Source: Kineosphaera limosa NBRC 100340 (lineage in GTDB: Bacteria; Actinomycetota; Actinomycetes; Actinomycetales; Dermatophilaceae). Taken from it: DNA of 55,876 nucleotides. The notes below the pieces were generated by a model. That model saw only the letters and a program-made list of their open reading frames with translations. It searched no databases and had not been told where the DNA came from. This document shows positions 41,549-50,461 of this stretch, one piece after another. Every line of letters starts with the position of its first letter. Positions within the stretch are counted from its first letter, which is position 1. The position numbers were made by a program, and so were the translations under genes. The DNA is taken from assembly GCF_000298215.1 (NCBI RefSeq), contig NZ_BAHD01000045.1, positions 1-55,876 of the forward strand, in the 5' to 3' direction.

Positions 41549-43345
41549 TTATCGGAGACGGAGTTCGCGGGCCCCGGGTAGCGTCTCCTCGCGGTGGCTC
41601 ACCAAGGCCAGACTGCGACCGGAGGCGGCGCGGGCCAGGTCGGCGAGCACCGCTTGGGCGGTCGGGTGGTCCAGGTGCGCGACCGGCTCGTCCAGCAGCA
41701 CCAACGGCCGACCGGAGAGGACCGCGCGGGCGATGCCCAGCCGAGCCCGTTCGCCGCCGGAGACGCCTTGACGGGTTGCACCCAGGGGCGTATCGAGGCC
41801 GTCGGGCAGGCCTCCCAGCCACTGGGCCAGGCCTGCCGTGCCGATGGCCGCGACGATCTGTTCGTCGGTTGCGGCGGGGGCGGCGAGCCGCAGGTTCTCG
41901 CGCAGGGTGGAGGCGAAGATGTGCACCTCGTCGTCGACCACCGCGATCTGCGCTCGGGTGTGCTCCAGCGGCTGGGCCAGCGCGTCGCTGCCCGCCAGGT
42001 CGTAGCGGCCGGAGTCTGGGTCCAGCTGGCGGGCGAGCACCGCCAGGAGCGTCGATTTACCGGAGCCGTTCGCTCCGGTGATCGTCACGGCCTCACCCGG
42101 TCTCAGGGTCAGATCGACCGCGGCGAGCGCGGGGCGCTGCGCCGCCCAACGTGCCGTGACGTCGTGCAGGTCGACCGCCACGCCCGAGCCTGGAGCGTCG
42201 GTCCCGATGTCGCCCGCGCTCTCGCTCTCGCTCTCGCTCTCGCCCGCGTTGTCGTTCTCGCTCTGGGTGTCGGCCATCGTGATGGCGCGGGGGGCCGGGT
42301 CGACCTCGGCCGCATCCACCGGCGCCTGCGCCGCTTGGGCGACGGCGGGCTCCTGCTCGAGCAGGGTGTGCAGGCGCCGGCTGGCAGCCTGAGCCCGGGC
42401 CAAGGCCCCGACCGCGTCGGGCACGACGCCCACGACATCGGCCAGCGCGACGGGCACCAGCACGATCATCGCGGCGATCGGCGTGGGCATCCCGTCCGCC
42501 ACCCAGGGCGCCACGACGAAGCACACCGCCGCCGTCGCCGCGATCGTCAGCAGCGGCGTCAGCGCGACACCGACCGCCCGGCCCCGACCCTGGGCCGCCA
42601 GCGCCCGCGTCAACTGCTGCTGCGCCTGCGCCAGACGGGCCAGCACGAACGACGCGCCGCCGACCGCGGCGATATCCCGGGGCCGCGTCGCCACAAGCGT
42701 CGACCAGCGCGTCACCTGCGCCCGGGCCGCCACGATCCGTGCCTGGGCGCGCGCCTCCAACCACCAGCCGAGCACCCCGACGAGCAGGCAGGCCAGCACG
42801 AGCGCGAGCACGATGAGCGCCGCCGGCACCAGAACCAGCGACACGAGCAAGGCCGCCAACAGACCCGCCCCGACCATCGAGACCAGCGGCACGATGACCC
42901 GCACCTGCGCGAACGCCAGATCGTCGAGGTCGTCGACGACGCCCGCGAGCACGTCCGCGCGGCCGCGTCGCCCCAACCGTGCCGGGGTGAGCGGGATGAG
43001 CGCGCGATACACGGCCTCCCGCTGCCGCGCCAGATAGCCCAGCGCCGCGTCGTGCGAGCGCAGCCGCTCGGCGTAGCGCAACGCAGGCCGCGCCATCCCG
43101 AACGCCCGGACCAGCACGATGGCCGCCAGCAGCGTGAGGATCTGCGGCTGAAAGCTCGCCGCCACGATGAGCCAACCCGACGTCGCCGTCAACGCGACCC
43201 CGCTGAGCAGAGCGAACGTGCCGAGCAGCGACGCCCCACGCACCCCGGGAACAAGCGCATTCCACCGCGCGATCTCGGCGGGGCTCGGGAGCGCCTGGTC
43301 GGCGGGCCCGCCCGGCGTGGTGTTGGGCGCGGCAGCGGCGGTCAT
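41549..43345 (-). CDS. cydC: Thiol reductant ABC exporter subunit CydC
   Basis: A 598-residue fused ABC exporter half (transmembrane domain about residues 30-330, ATPase domain about 390-598), which with CydD exports glutathione/cysteine-type thiols needed to assemble cytochrome bd. Walker A is TGANGSGKSTLLAV, signature VSGGERARLGIARAVL, Walker B LVLLDEPVAHLD and H-loop VSHREE. An acidic repeat linker (ESESESESAG, DNA hexamer repeats about 42218-42241) joins the two domains and is not typical. Its start overlaps the cydD stop by 4 bp. It is the last gene of the minus-strand order cydA-cydB-cydD-cydC. Confidence 0.92.
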   Translation of the reverse strand: MTAAAAPNTTPGGPADQALPSPAEIARWNALVPGVRGASLLGTFALLSGVALTATSGWLIVAASFQPQILTLLAAIVLVRAFGMARPALRYAERLRSHDAALGYLARQREAVYRALIPLTPARLGRRGRADVLAGVVDDLDDLAFAQVRVIVPLVSMVGAGLLAALLVSLVLVPAALIVLALVLACLLVGVLGWWLEARAQARIVAARAQVTRWSTLVATRPRDIAAVGGASFVLARLAQAQQQLTRALAAQGRGRAVGVALTPLLTIAATAAVCFVVAPWVADGMPTPIAAMIVLVPVALADVVGVVPDAVGALARAQAASRRLHTLLEQEPAVAQAAQAPVDAAEVDPAPRAITMADTQSENDNAGESESESESAGDIGTDAPGSGVAVDLHDVTARWAAQRPALAAVDLTLRPGEAVTITGANGSGKSTLLAVLARQLDPDSGRYDLAGSDALAQPLEHTRAQIAVVDDEVHIFASTLRENLRLAAPAATDEQIVAAIGTAGLAQWLGGLPDGLDTPLGATRQGVSGGERARLGIARAVLSGRPLVLLDEPVAHLDHPTAQAVLADLARAASGRSLALVSHREETLPGARELRLR

Positions 43346-45117
43346 CGCCGGCCTCCCGTCGGTAGGCCGGCGTCGCGGCGATCGTCGGCGGTTCCGTCGT
43401 CGGGTCCGGTGCCTTCGGTGCCTTCGGTGGTGGGGCCGGCTACCGGAATCTCGACGATCTGGTCCGCCAGCGCGACGAGGCCGTGGCGGTGGCTGATCGC
43501 GACCACGAGGCGGGTGCGGGCCAGCTCGGTCAGGAGGCCGTGCACGCGGGCCTCCGCGTCGGGGTCCAGGTGCGCGGTGGGCTCGTCGAGCAACAGCACC
43601 GGGGCGTCCTCCAGCAGGGCGCCGGCGAGAGCGAGTCGCGACCGCTGGCCCGCCGAGAGGCCGAAGCCGTCGTCGCCGAGCAGCGTGTCCAGACCGTCAG
43701 GAAGGGCCTCGCCGTCCCGCTCGGAGTCAGCCGCATGGGCGCCCCCAGCCGCACCCAGGAGGTAACCGAGCCCGACCCGATCCAGGGCGGCGGCCAGGTG
43801 CTCGTCGCCCGGCGGCCCCTCTGGTCGCGCGCCGGCTCGCGCCAGCAGGTTGTCGCGCAGGGTGCAGGCGATGAGAAATGGCGTTTGGGCGACCAGGTGC
43901 GCGCGTCCGGGCACGTGCACCCGACCGGCGGTGGGGCTGCGCAGTCCGGCGAGCACCTCGAGCAGCGTGGTCTTTCCGGCCCCGCTGGGCCCGGTGAGCA
44001 CCACCAGTCCGCTGCCTTCCAACGAGCCGAGTTGGGTACTCAGGCCGTCGAGCACCAGCGGCAACGCCGGGTCGTAGCTGTAGCTCACGCCCTGCACCCA
44101 CGCCTGCCGATCGGTCGGGTCAGCCGGTTGACCGGCCGCCCGATCGCTCTCCGGCACGCGGTGCGCAGCGCCCGTCGGCCGCTCCAGCTCGTCGGCGATC
44201 TGGGCCAGAGCGACCGCGCCGTCGGCCGCGGAGTGAAACTCGGCGCCGACCCGGCGGATCGGCCAATACGCCTCCGGCGCCAGCAGGATCAGCGGCAACG
44301 CGACCGACAGCGCCATCGAGCCGGCGGCCAGGTGAATCCCGACCCACACCGCGACGATCGCCACCGAGATCGTGGCGAACAACTCCAGCGCCGCCGAACT
44401 GAGGAACGCGAGCCGCAGCGTGCGCACGGTCGCCGCGCGGTGCTGCTCGCTGACCTCGCGCACGACCCCGGCGTGCCGCCGCGCCCGACCGTAGGAGACG
44501 AGCACCGGCAGCCCGCGCATGACGTCGAGAAAGTGCCCAGAGAGGGCCGCGAGGGTGCGCCACCTCCGGTTGGTCGCGCTCGCCGTCGAGGAGCCGATGA
44601 GCGCCGCGAACAGCGGCAGCAGCGGCACCGTCAGCACCGGGATCAGCGCGGTCCAGATGTCGAGGGTGGCCATGGCCACGATGGCCGCCACGGGCAGGAA
44701 GGCCGCCGCGACCAGCGTCGGCAGGTACCGGGCGACATACGGCTCCACGCTCGTCGCGCCCGCCGTGAGCAGCGTCGTCGCCTCCTGGGCCGACGGCGCC
44801 TCCTCGGCTCGCCGGGTCAGCAGCGCCGCGCTCAGCCGGGCCCGCAACCCTCCGGAGACGACCGCTCCCGCGTGCGTCGCCACCGCCTCCGTCGCAGCCA
44901 GCGCCGCGCCCCGCACCCCGAAGGCCACCGCGGCCCACAACAGCGCCGCCAGCAGGTCCCGGCCGTCCGGCTGCGCGATCGCCAGCACGACCCCGGCGAT
45001 CGCGAACGCCTGGCCGATGGCTGCCAGCCCGGCGACCACCCCCAATACGAGCAGCGCCACCAGCGGCCCTCGCGCCGCCGGCACCAGCCGCAGCACGCGC
45101 GGGTCGAACGGTCGCAT
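43342..45117 (-). CDS. cydD: Thiol reductant ABC exporter subunit CydD
   Basis: A 591-residue ABC exporter half, partner of CydC. Six transmembrane helices occupy about residues 15-310. The ATPase domain has GPSGAGKTTLLEVLAGL (Walker A), LSAGQRSRLALAGALL (signature), VLLLDEPTAHLDP (Walker B) and AISHRHG (H-loop). ATG 45117 (MRPFDPRVLRLVP) has AGGAGG 4 nt upstream; the frame runs further up but without homology. It lies 177 bp after cydB, a gap that holds a large cruciform-like repeat (45208-45271), so cydDC expression may be uncoupled from cydAB. Confidence 0.92.
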   Translation of the reverse strand: MRPFDPRVLRLVPAARGPLVALLVLGVVAGLAAIGQAFAIAGVVLAIAQPDGRDLLAALLWAAVAFGVRGAALAATEAVATHAGAVVSGGLRARLSAALLTRRAEEAPSAQEATTLLTAGATSVEPYVARYLPTLVAAAFLPVAAIVAMATLDIWTALIPVLTVPLLPLFAALIGSSTASATNRRWRTLAALSGHFLDVMRGLPVLVSYGRARRHAGVVREVSEQHRAATVRTLRLAFLSSAALELFATISVAIVAVWVGIHLAAGSMALSVALPLILLAPEAYWPIRRVGAEFHSAADGAVALAQIADELERPTGAAHRVPESDRAAGQPADPTDRQAWVQGVSYSYDPALPLVLDGLSTQLGSLEGSGLVVLTGPSGAGKTTLLEVLAGLRSPTAGRVHVPGRAHLVAQTPFLIACTLRDNLLARAGARPEGPPGDEHLAAALDRVGLGYLLGAAGGAHAADSERDGEALPDGLDTLLGDDGFGLSAGQRSRLALAGALLEDAPVLLLDEPTAHLDPDAEARVHGLLTELARTRLVVAISHRHGLVALADQIVEIPVAGPTTEGTEGTGPDDGTADDRRDAGLPTGGRR

Positions 45118-45207
45118 GACACCTCCTGCTCGTGTTGGGCGCCGATCGCAGCGCGATAGCGCGTCCGGCGAGATCAGCGAATCACGACCGCGAATCCCGC
45201 TGACATG

Positions 45208-45271
45208 CCGCCGCCCTCGGCTCCACCTCACTGCCGATTCGGCAGCCTCCCGGTGGATCCGAGGGCGACGG
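45208..45271 (-). repeat. Cruciform-like inverted repeat between cydB and cydD
   Basis: 17-bp arms 45208-45224 and 45255-45271 (two mismatches; left arm CCGCCGCCCTCGGCTCC) enclose an inner hairpin CTGCCG-ATT-CGGCAG (45231-45245). The nested stem-loops lie just after the cydB stop on the minus strand and could act as a partial terminator, attenuator or mRNA-stabilising structure. Confidence 0.65.
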
Positions 45272-45294
45272 TCCCGCAATCTAGGCGGCCGGCA

Positions 45295-46362
45295 CTACTT
45301 GTGGCTGGCCTCGAGCTGCGCACTCGGCAGGTGCCGGGTGCCGATACGCTTGCGGAACACCCAGTACGTCCAGCCCTGGTAGGCCAGCACGATCGGGGTG
45401 AACAGCAGGGCCGCGCCCGTCATGATCTGCAGCGTCAGCGTGCTGCTGGCCGCGTTCACCGCGGTCAGGTTGTACGCCGGGTCGATGCTGCTGGGCATCA
45501 CGTCGGGGAAGAGCGCAGCGAACAGCGCGGCGACGGCCACCGCGATCGTGACGAAGGTGCCCGTGAAGGCCCAACCCTCCCGGCCGACGCGCACCGCGAG
45601 CAGGCCGCCGACCAGCGCCACCGCCGCGAGCACCGAGAGCACCCACGAGAGCACGCTGCCGGTGTTGATATTCGTCCACACGAGGAAGGCGACGGCTAGC
45701 ACCGCGGTGACCAGCCCGGACTTCCACGCGAACGCCCGAGCGTCCTGCCGCAGCTCACCCTCGGTCTTCAGCGCGATGTACATCGCCCCGTGCGTGAGGA
45801 ACAGGCCCAGCGTCGTCAGGCCACCGAGCAGCCCGATCGGGCCCAGCAGCGTGAACAGGGTGCCGGTGTACTCGACATAAGGCGCCTCGTTGCCGGCGAC
45901 GATCGGCTCCAGCGGAACGCCGTTGACGATATTGGCGAAGGCCACGCCCCACAGCAACGCCGGCACGAACGAACCGATGATGATCGCCAGATCCCAGCGC
46001 GCCTTCCACTGCGGCTCGTCGCGCTTGTGCCGATACTCAAAGCCCAGGTTGCGCACGATGAGCGCCAGGAGAATGAGGAGCAGCGGCAGGTAGAAGCCGG
46101 AGAACAGCGTCGCGTACCAGTGCGGGAAGGCCGCGAAGGTCGCGCCGCCGGCGGTCAACACCCACACCTCGTTGCCGTCCCACACCGGGCCGATGGTGTT
46201 GAGCATGACCCGCCGCCGTTTGTCGGCTTCTTCCGGCGATTTGCCGCCGGTCTTGTCGAGAATCGGCAACAGCATGCCGACGCCGAAGTCGAAGCCCTCG
46301 AGGACGAAATAGCCGATCCACAGGACGGCGATGAGGACGAACCAGATGGTGGTCAGTTCCAT
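45295..46362 (-). CDS. cydB: Cytochrome bd quinol oxidase subunit II
   Basis: A 355-residue membrane protein with eight to nine transmembrane helices, the partner of CydA in the cytochrome bd oxidase that reduces oxygen with very high affinity and without proton pumping. The N-terminus MELTTIWFVLIAVLWIGYFV and the segment GFDFGVGMLLP are the typical CydB opening. GNEVWVLTAGGATFAAFPHW is the conserved WDGNEVW region. It lies 18 bp after cydA in the same operon. ATG 46362 has AAAGGGGAA upstream. Confidence 0.96.
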   Translation of the reverse strand: MELTTIWFVLIAVLWIGYFVLEGFDFGVGMLLPILDKTGGKSPEEADKRRRVMLNTIGPVWDGNEVWVLTAGGATFAAFPHWYATLFSGFYLPLLLILLALIVRNLGFEYRHKRDEPQWKARWDLAIIIGSFVPALLWGVAFANIVNGVPLEPIVAGNEAPYVEYTGTLFTLLGPIGLLGGLTTLGLFLTHGAMYIALKTEGELRQDARAFAWKSGLVTAVLAVAFLVWTNINTGSVLSWVLSVLAAVALVGGLLAVRVGREGWAFTGTFVTIAVAVAALFAALFPDVMPSSIDPAYNLTAVNAASSTLTLQIMTGAALLFTPIVLAYQGWTYWVFRKRIGTRHLPSAQLEASHK

Positions 46363-46380
46363 GACGATTCCCCTTTCGCC

Positions 46381-47823
46381 TCAGTAGGAGTAGACGAGGG
46401 TGGCGTCCTCGTCCCGGTCGGTGTGGTCGGGGTCGGGCTCGGCCTCGGCGCCCCGGCGGATGTACCGCAGGAACAGCTTGACCTCGATGACGGCCGCCAC
46501 CGCGTACACCAGGGTGAAGAGCACGAGCGACGTCGCGACCGTCCACATCGGCACCGCCGGCGAGACACCGTTCGCGGTGGTCATGAGGCCGAAGACGACC
46601 CACGGCTGGCGGCCGACCTCGGTGAAGATCCAGCCGAAGCTGTTGGCGGCGATCGGCAGCAGCGGCGCCGCCACGATCATCCAGTGCCACCACCGGGCCT
46701 TCATCGCCCCGGAGCCATCGCCGGCCTTGCGGCGGGTCGCCCACAGCGCGAGCAAAGCGGTCGCCATCGACGCGAAGCCCGCGCCGATCATGAGCCGGAA
46801 GGTCCAGTACGTCGTCGGGATGTTCGGCGTGTAGTTCGTGACCGCGTCACTCGTTCGCGGGTCGCCCGAGTACTGCGCCTGGTACTCCTTGCGCAGGTCG
46901 TCGATGCCCTTGATCTCGGCGTCGAAGCTGCCCTTACCCAAGTAGGAGAGCAAGCCAGGGATCTGGATGAGGTGCACGGCCTCCGTGCCGTCGAGGTTGC
47001 CGACGCTCAAGACCGAGAACGGCGCGTGCGTCGAGGTCTCGTAGTGCGCCTCGGCGGCCGCCATCTTCATCGGCTGCACATCGGTCATGATCTTGCCCTG
47101 AATGTCGCCGGAGACGATGACCCCAAGAGACGCGACCAACGTCATGATCGCGCCGACGCGCACCGCCTTGCGGTACGTCGGCGTCAGGTCGGTCAGGCGG
47201 GTCCGAACGTGCCACAGCGAGACCGCCATGACCATCGCGCCACCGGTCATGTAGGCGGCGAAAATGACGTGCGGGAAGGTCACGAGCTGCACCGGGTTGG
47301 TCAGCACGGCGACGAAGTCGGTCAACTCAGCGCGCCCGGTCTCCGGATTGAACCGGTAGCCGACCGGATGCTGCATGAACGAGTTGGCGGCCAGGATGAA
47401 GTAGGCCGAGAGCACCGTGCCGATGTGCACGAGCCACATCGTGCTGGCGTGCAGCTTCTCCGGCAGTTTGCCCCAGCCGAAGAGCCACAACCCCAAGAAT
47501 GTGGACTCCAGGAAGAACGCGAGCAGCGCCTCGAACGCCAGTGGCGCGCCGAAGATGTCGCCGACGAAGCGGGAGTAGTCCGACCAGTTCATGCCGAACT
47601 GGAACTCCTGCACGATGCCGGTGGCCAGGCCGAGCGCGAAGTTGATGACGAAGAGCTTCCCAAAGAACTTCGTCATCTTGTACAGATGCGGATTGTGCGT
47701 GCGCACGTATGCGGTGTGGTAGCCGGCGACGACCGCCGACAGTCCGATCGTCACGGGCACGAACCAGAAGTGATAGACGGTCGTGATGGCGAACTGCCAC
47801 CGCGCCAGATCCAGGGCGTCCAT
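46381..47823 (-). CDS. cydA: Cytochrome bd quinol oxidase subunit I
   Basis: A 480-residue membrane protein carrying the b558, b595 and d hemes. MDALDLARWQFAITTVYHFW gives the normal N-terminus with the high-spin heme His19-type ligand. GRQPWVVFGLMTTANGVS carries the conserved GRQPW. The quinol (Q) loop is short, as in actinobacterial and Bacillus forms. ATG 47823 follows GAGGAGGGGG; the longer frame to 48057 adds residues without homology. It is the first gene of cydABDC. A palindrome TGGGAC-N4-GTCCCA lies 116 bp upstream and resembles a DosR/DevR box, fitting induction by low oxygen or nitric oxide. Confidence 0.97.
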   Translation of the reverse strand: MDALDLARWQFAITTVYHFWFVPVTIGLSAVVAGYHTAYVRTHNPHLYKMTKFFGKLFVINFALGLATGIVQEFQFGMNWSDYSRFVGDIFGAPLAFEALLAFFLESTFLGLWLFGWGKLPEKLHASTMWLVHIGTVLSAYFILAANSFMQHPVGYRFNPETGRAELTDFVAVLTNPVQLVTFPHVIFAAYMTGGAMVMAVSLWHVRTRLTDLTPTYRKAVRVGAIMTLVASLGVIVSGDIQGKIMTDVQPMKMAAAEAHYETSTHAPFSVLSVGNLDGTEAVHLIQIPGLLSYLGKGSFDAEIKGIDDLRKEYQAQYSGDPRTSDAVTNYTPNIPTTYWTFRLMIGAGFASMATALLALWATRRKAGDGSGAMKARWWHWMIVAAPLLPIAANSFGWIFTEVGRQPWVVFGLMTTANGVSPAVPMWTVATSLVLFTLVYAVAAVIEVKLFLRYIRRGAEAEPDPDHTDRDEDATLVYSY

Positions 47824-47938
47824 GCAACCCCCTCCTCGGTGGACGACAACGATGCCGTCGGCGACCAGGCGTCGGCGGACCGGCGGGCGAAGCTCGCCCA
47901 CCTCGCTCCCAAGGATCGGCATCAATAGGGCCTTGACC

Positions 47939-47954
47939 TGGGACATTGGTCCCA
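47939..47954. promoter_or_regulatory. DosR/DevR-like palindrome upstream of cydA
   Basis: TGGGACATTGGTCCCA is a perfect 6-bp inverted repeat with a 4-bp centre, giving GGGAC-N4-GTCCC, the core of the mycobacterial DosR (DevR) box. It lies 116 bp before the cydA start and 90 bp before the divergent methyltransferase start, so it could act on either. Regulator identity is inference. Confidence 0.5.
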
Positions 47955-48043
47955 CGCCACGATCGGGGACCCACCAGCTGGATTGCTGGCCGCAGGTGCG
48001 CCAGACTCGCAGGAACGGCCAAAACGCCGACAGGAGAAACGAA

Positions 48044-48709
48044 ATGGATGTGACCACCTGGGATGAGCGCTACTCCGGGGAAGACCTGGTGTGGCCCAAA
48101 TCACCCAACAAGTGGGTGGTGCACGAGCTGGAGGGGCGTGTCCCCGGCCGAGCGCTGGACCTGGGCACGGGGGAGGGACGCAACGCCATCTGGCTTGCAG
48201 AGCAAGGGTGGTCGGTGACTGCGGTGGACTTCTCCGCCAAGGCCCTGCAGCGGGCCCGGCGGCGCGCGACCCAGGTCGGGAAGGAACACGGCGCCCCGCT
48301 CGACATCACGTGGGTGCAGGCCGACCTGTTCGCCTACGAGGCCCCGGCCGGGACCTACGACCTCGTCGTCGCGACCTACGTGCACCTGGTCGACTACGAG
48401 CGACGCGAGTTGCTGCGCAATTGCGTGCGGGCCCTGGCGGCCGGCGGGATCGTGCTCATCGTCGGGCACGATTCGACTAATCTCGCCGAGGGTGTCGGCG
48501 GCCCGCAGGACGCCTCCGTGCTGTTCACCGGCGCCGACATCGAGGCCGACCTGCAGGACTACCTGGGCTCCGGGGCGCTCATCCTCGACCGCTCCGGACG
48601 GGTGGCCCGCGAGGTCGACGCCGATGAGGGCGTGGAGATCGCCTGGGACGTGCTCTTCCGGGCCCACCGCCGGGATGCCTCGACGAGCGGGTTCAGTTTC
48701 GGCGGGTGA
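48044..48709 (+). CDS. SAM-dependent methyltransferase (TehB-like)
   Basis: A 221-residue class I methyltransferase. Motif I is ALDLGTGEGRNAIWLAEQGW (about residues 32-51), followed by VTAVDFSAKALQRAR (motif II acidic residue), WVQADLF (motif III) and TYDLVVATYVHL (motif IV). The N-terminal WDERYSGEDLVWPKSPNKW is typical of TehB-like small-molecule methyltransferases, sometimes linked to tellurite or thiol methylation. ATG 48044 (MDVTTWDERY) has CAGGAGAAA upstream. It diverges from cydA across a 220-bp region with the DosR-like palindrome. Substrate is unknown. Confidence 0.85.
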   Translation: MDVTTWDERYSGEDLVWPKSPNKWVVHELEGRVPGRALDLGTGEGRNAIWLAEQGWSVTAVDFSAKALQRARRRATQVGKEHGAPLDITWVQADLFAYEAPAGTYDLVVATYVHLVDYERRELLRNCVRALAAGGIVLIVGHDSTNLAEGVGGPQDASVLFTGADIEADLQDYLGSGALILDRSGRVAREVDADEGVEIAWDVLFRAHRRDASTSGFSFGG

Positions 48710-48883
48710 CCCTGCCGCCCGGCGGGCGCCCCCGCGATCTCGGTGGGTGCCGACCGGTCGATGGTCGAGTTCAAATGGTGCCGTGGTGGCGGCGCAATGG
48801 GTGCATCGACCGAATCGGGGCGAGCCGATTGCCTGGGAGTCTTCGGGGATCGTCGGCTCCCCCGGCTCGAAAGGAGCCCCCTC

Positions 48884-50335
48884 ATGAGTCCCCAGCAAGT
48901 CGGCTTCGCGCTGCTGATCCTGGGTTGTTTCTTGCTTCTCGGCAAGTTCATCCGCGTCAAGAGCGGCGTCGTGCAGCGCCTGTTCCTGCCGAGCTCCATC
49001 ATCGCCGGCACGCTCATGTTGCTCCTCGGGCCAGATGTCCTGGGTCGTATCGCCGGAGCGATGGGCATGGAGGGCTGGGAAGAGACCGGCCTGTTCACCG
49101 AGTCGATGCTGACCACCTGGTCGGCCTTGCCGGGCCTGCTCATCAGCGTCGTCTTCGCGACCCTCTTCCTCGGCCAGGAGATCCCCACCCCGAAGCGGGC
49201 CGTCACGCTCGTCGGTCCGCAGCTATCGCTCGGTGTCGTCTTCGGCGCCGGGCAGTACGTCGTGGGCCTGCTGTTGGCGATCTTCATCCTCGTGCCGCTG
49301 TTCGCGATGACCCCGATGGCCGGAGCGCTCATCGAGATCGGCTTCGAGGGCGGGCACGGCACCGCGGCCGGCATGCGCGGCTCGCTGGAGTCGCTCGGCT
49401 TCGAGTCCGGCGCCGACCTGGCGCTCGGTCTGGCGACCGTCGGCATCGTCAGCGGAGTCATCCTCGGCATCATCTTCATCAACTGGGGTGTGCGCCGCGG
49501 CCACACCGAGTTCCTCAGCGGCGACGCCAAGATGTCCGTGGACGAGCAGAAGGGGCTGTTCGCTCGCGAGGAGGACTACCCGGCCGGTCAGATGACCAGC
49601 CGCCCCTCCTCGGTCGACACCTTCTCGCTGCACGTCGGCTTCGTGGCCCTGTCGATCCTCATCGGTTGGCTCATGCTCTCGTTCTTCCAGTGGATCGAGC
49701 AGATGACCTACGCCGAGACCTTCGAGCTGTTCGAGCACGTGCCGCTGTTCCCGCTCGCGCTGTTGGGCGGCGTCATCGTGCAGGTCGCCATGGTCAAGAT
49801 GGGCATCGACCACCTCATCGACCACGAGATCATGCTGCGCATCCAGGGTCTGGCGCTGGACTTCCTCATCGTGGCGGCGCTGGCGACGCTCTCGCTGACG
49901 GCGATCGGCGACAACCTCGGCCCGTTCGTCATCCTGGCCGTGGCCGGCATCGTCTTCAACTGCGGTGTCTTCCTCCTGCTGGCGCCGCGCATCATCCCGC
50001 GGTACTGGTTCGAGCGCGGCATCGGTGACTTCGGTCAGTCGATGGGCGTTACCGCGACCGGGCTCATCCTCATGCGCATCGCCGACCCCGACGCCAAGTC
50101 CCCGGCGTTCGAGGCGTTCGGGTACAAGCAGCTGGTGTTCGAGCCGTTCTTCGGTGGTGGCTTGGTGACCGCGGCGGCCGTGCCGTTGATCTACACGTTC
50201 GGGCCCTGGCCGCTGCTCATCGCGATGACCGTCGTCTTCCTCATCGCCCTGCTCTCCGGGCTGTTCTACTTCGGTCGACGCCTGGACCAGGCCGCCGAAG
50301 ACGAACGCGAGGTGGAGAATCAAACGACAGCCTGA
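48884..50335 (+). CDS. gltS: Sodium:glutamate symporter family protein
   Basis: A 483-residue membrane protein of the ESS (GltS) family, which imports glutamate with sodium. The family motif GFEGGHGTAAGMRGSLESLG (about residues 157-176) is present, and a second repeat-related segment RYWFERGIGDFGQSMGVTAT (about 373-392) matches the inverted second half. About ten to twelve transmembrane helices are visible. The central cytoplasmic loop (about residues 208-245) and the length are greater than in E. coli GltS (401), as in several actinobacterial members. ATG 48884 (MSPQQVGF) follows AAAGGAG; the upstream frame from 48743 has no homology. Confidence 0.85.
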   Translation: MSPQQVGFALLILGCFLLLGKFIRVKSGVVQRLFLPSSIIAGTLMLLLGPDVLGRIAGAMGMEGWEETGLFTESMLTTWSALPGLLISVVFATLFLGQEIPTPKRAVTLVGPQLSLGVVFGAGQYVVGLLLAIFILVPLFAMTPMAGALIEIGFEGGHGTAAGMRGSLESLGFESGADLALGLATVGIVSGVILGIIFINWGVRRGHTEFLSGDAKMSVDEQKGLFAREEDYPAGQMTSRPSSVDTFSLHVGFVALSILIGWLMLSFFQWIEQMTYAETFELFEHVPLFPLALLGGVIVQVAMVKMGIDHLIDHEIMLRIQGLALDFLIVAALATLSLTAIGDNLGPFVILAVAGIVFNCGVFLLLAPRIIPRYWFERGIGDFGQSMGVTATGLILMRIADPDAKSPAFEAFGYKQLVFEPFFGGGLVTAAAVPLIYTFGPWPLLIAMTVVFLIALLSGLFYFGRRLDQAAEDEREVENQTTA

Positions 50336-50394
50336 CCTCGCGCCGATGGTCGCGCCCCGCCCCAGGCTGGGCCACCTCGCGCCGATGGTCGCGC
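50335..50394. repeat. 21-bp direct repeat after gltS
   Basis: ACCTCGCGCCGATGGTCGCG plus C occurs at 50335-50355 and again at 50374-50394, starting at the last base of the gltS stop codon. The second copy leads into the nested palindrome that follows. Confidence 0.85.
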
Positions 50395-50444
50395 TCCCTG
50401 CCGACGGTCGCGGTTGCAACCGCGCCACTGGGCAGGGAGCGCGA
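50389..50444. terminator. Nested inverted repeats between convergent genes
   Basis: TCGCGCTCCCTGCC (50389-50402) and GGCAGGGAGCGCGA (50431-50444) are perfect 14-bp arms. Inside is a second perfect palindrome, GCGGTTGCAACCGC (50410-50423). Located between gltS (+) and the M20 gene (-), it can serve as a bidirectional terminator; the double structure also resembles a REP-type element. Confidence 0.7.
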
Positions 50445-50461
50445 CGGTCGGCGGCGGGCCG

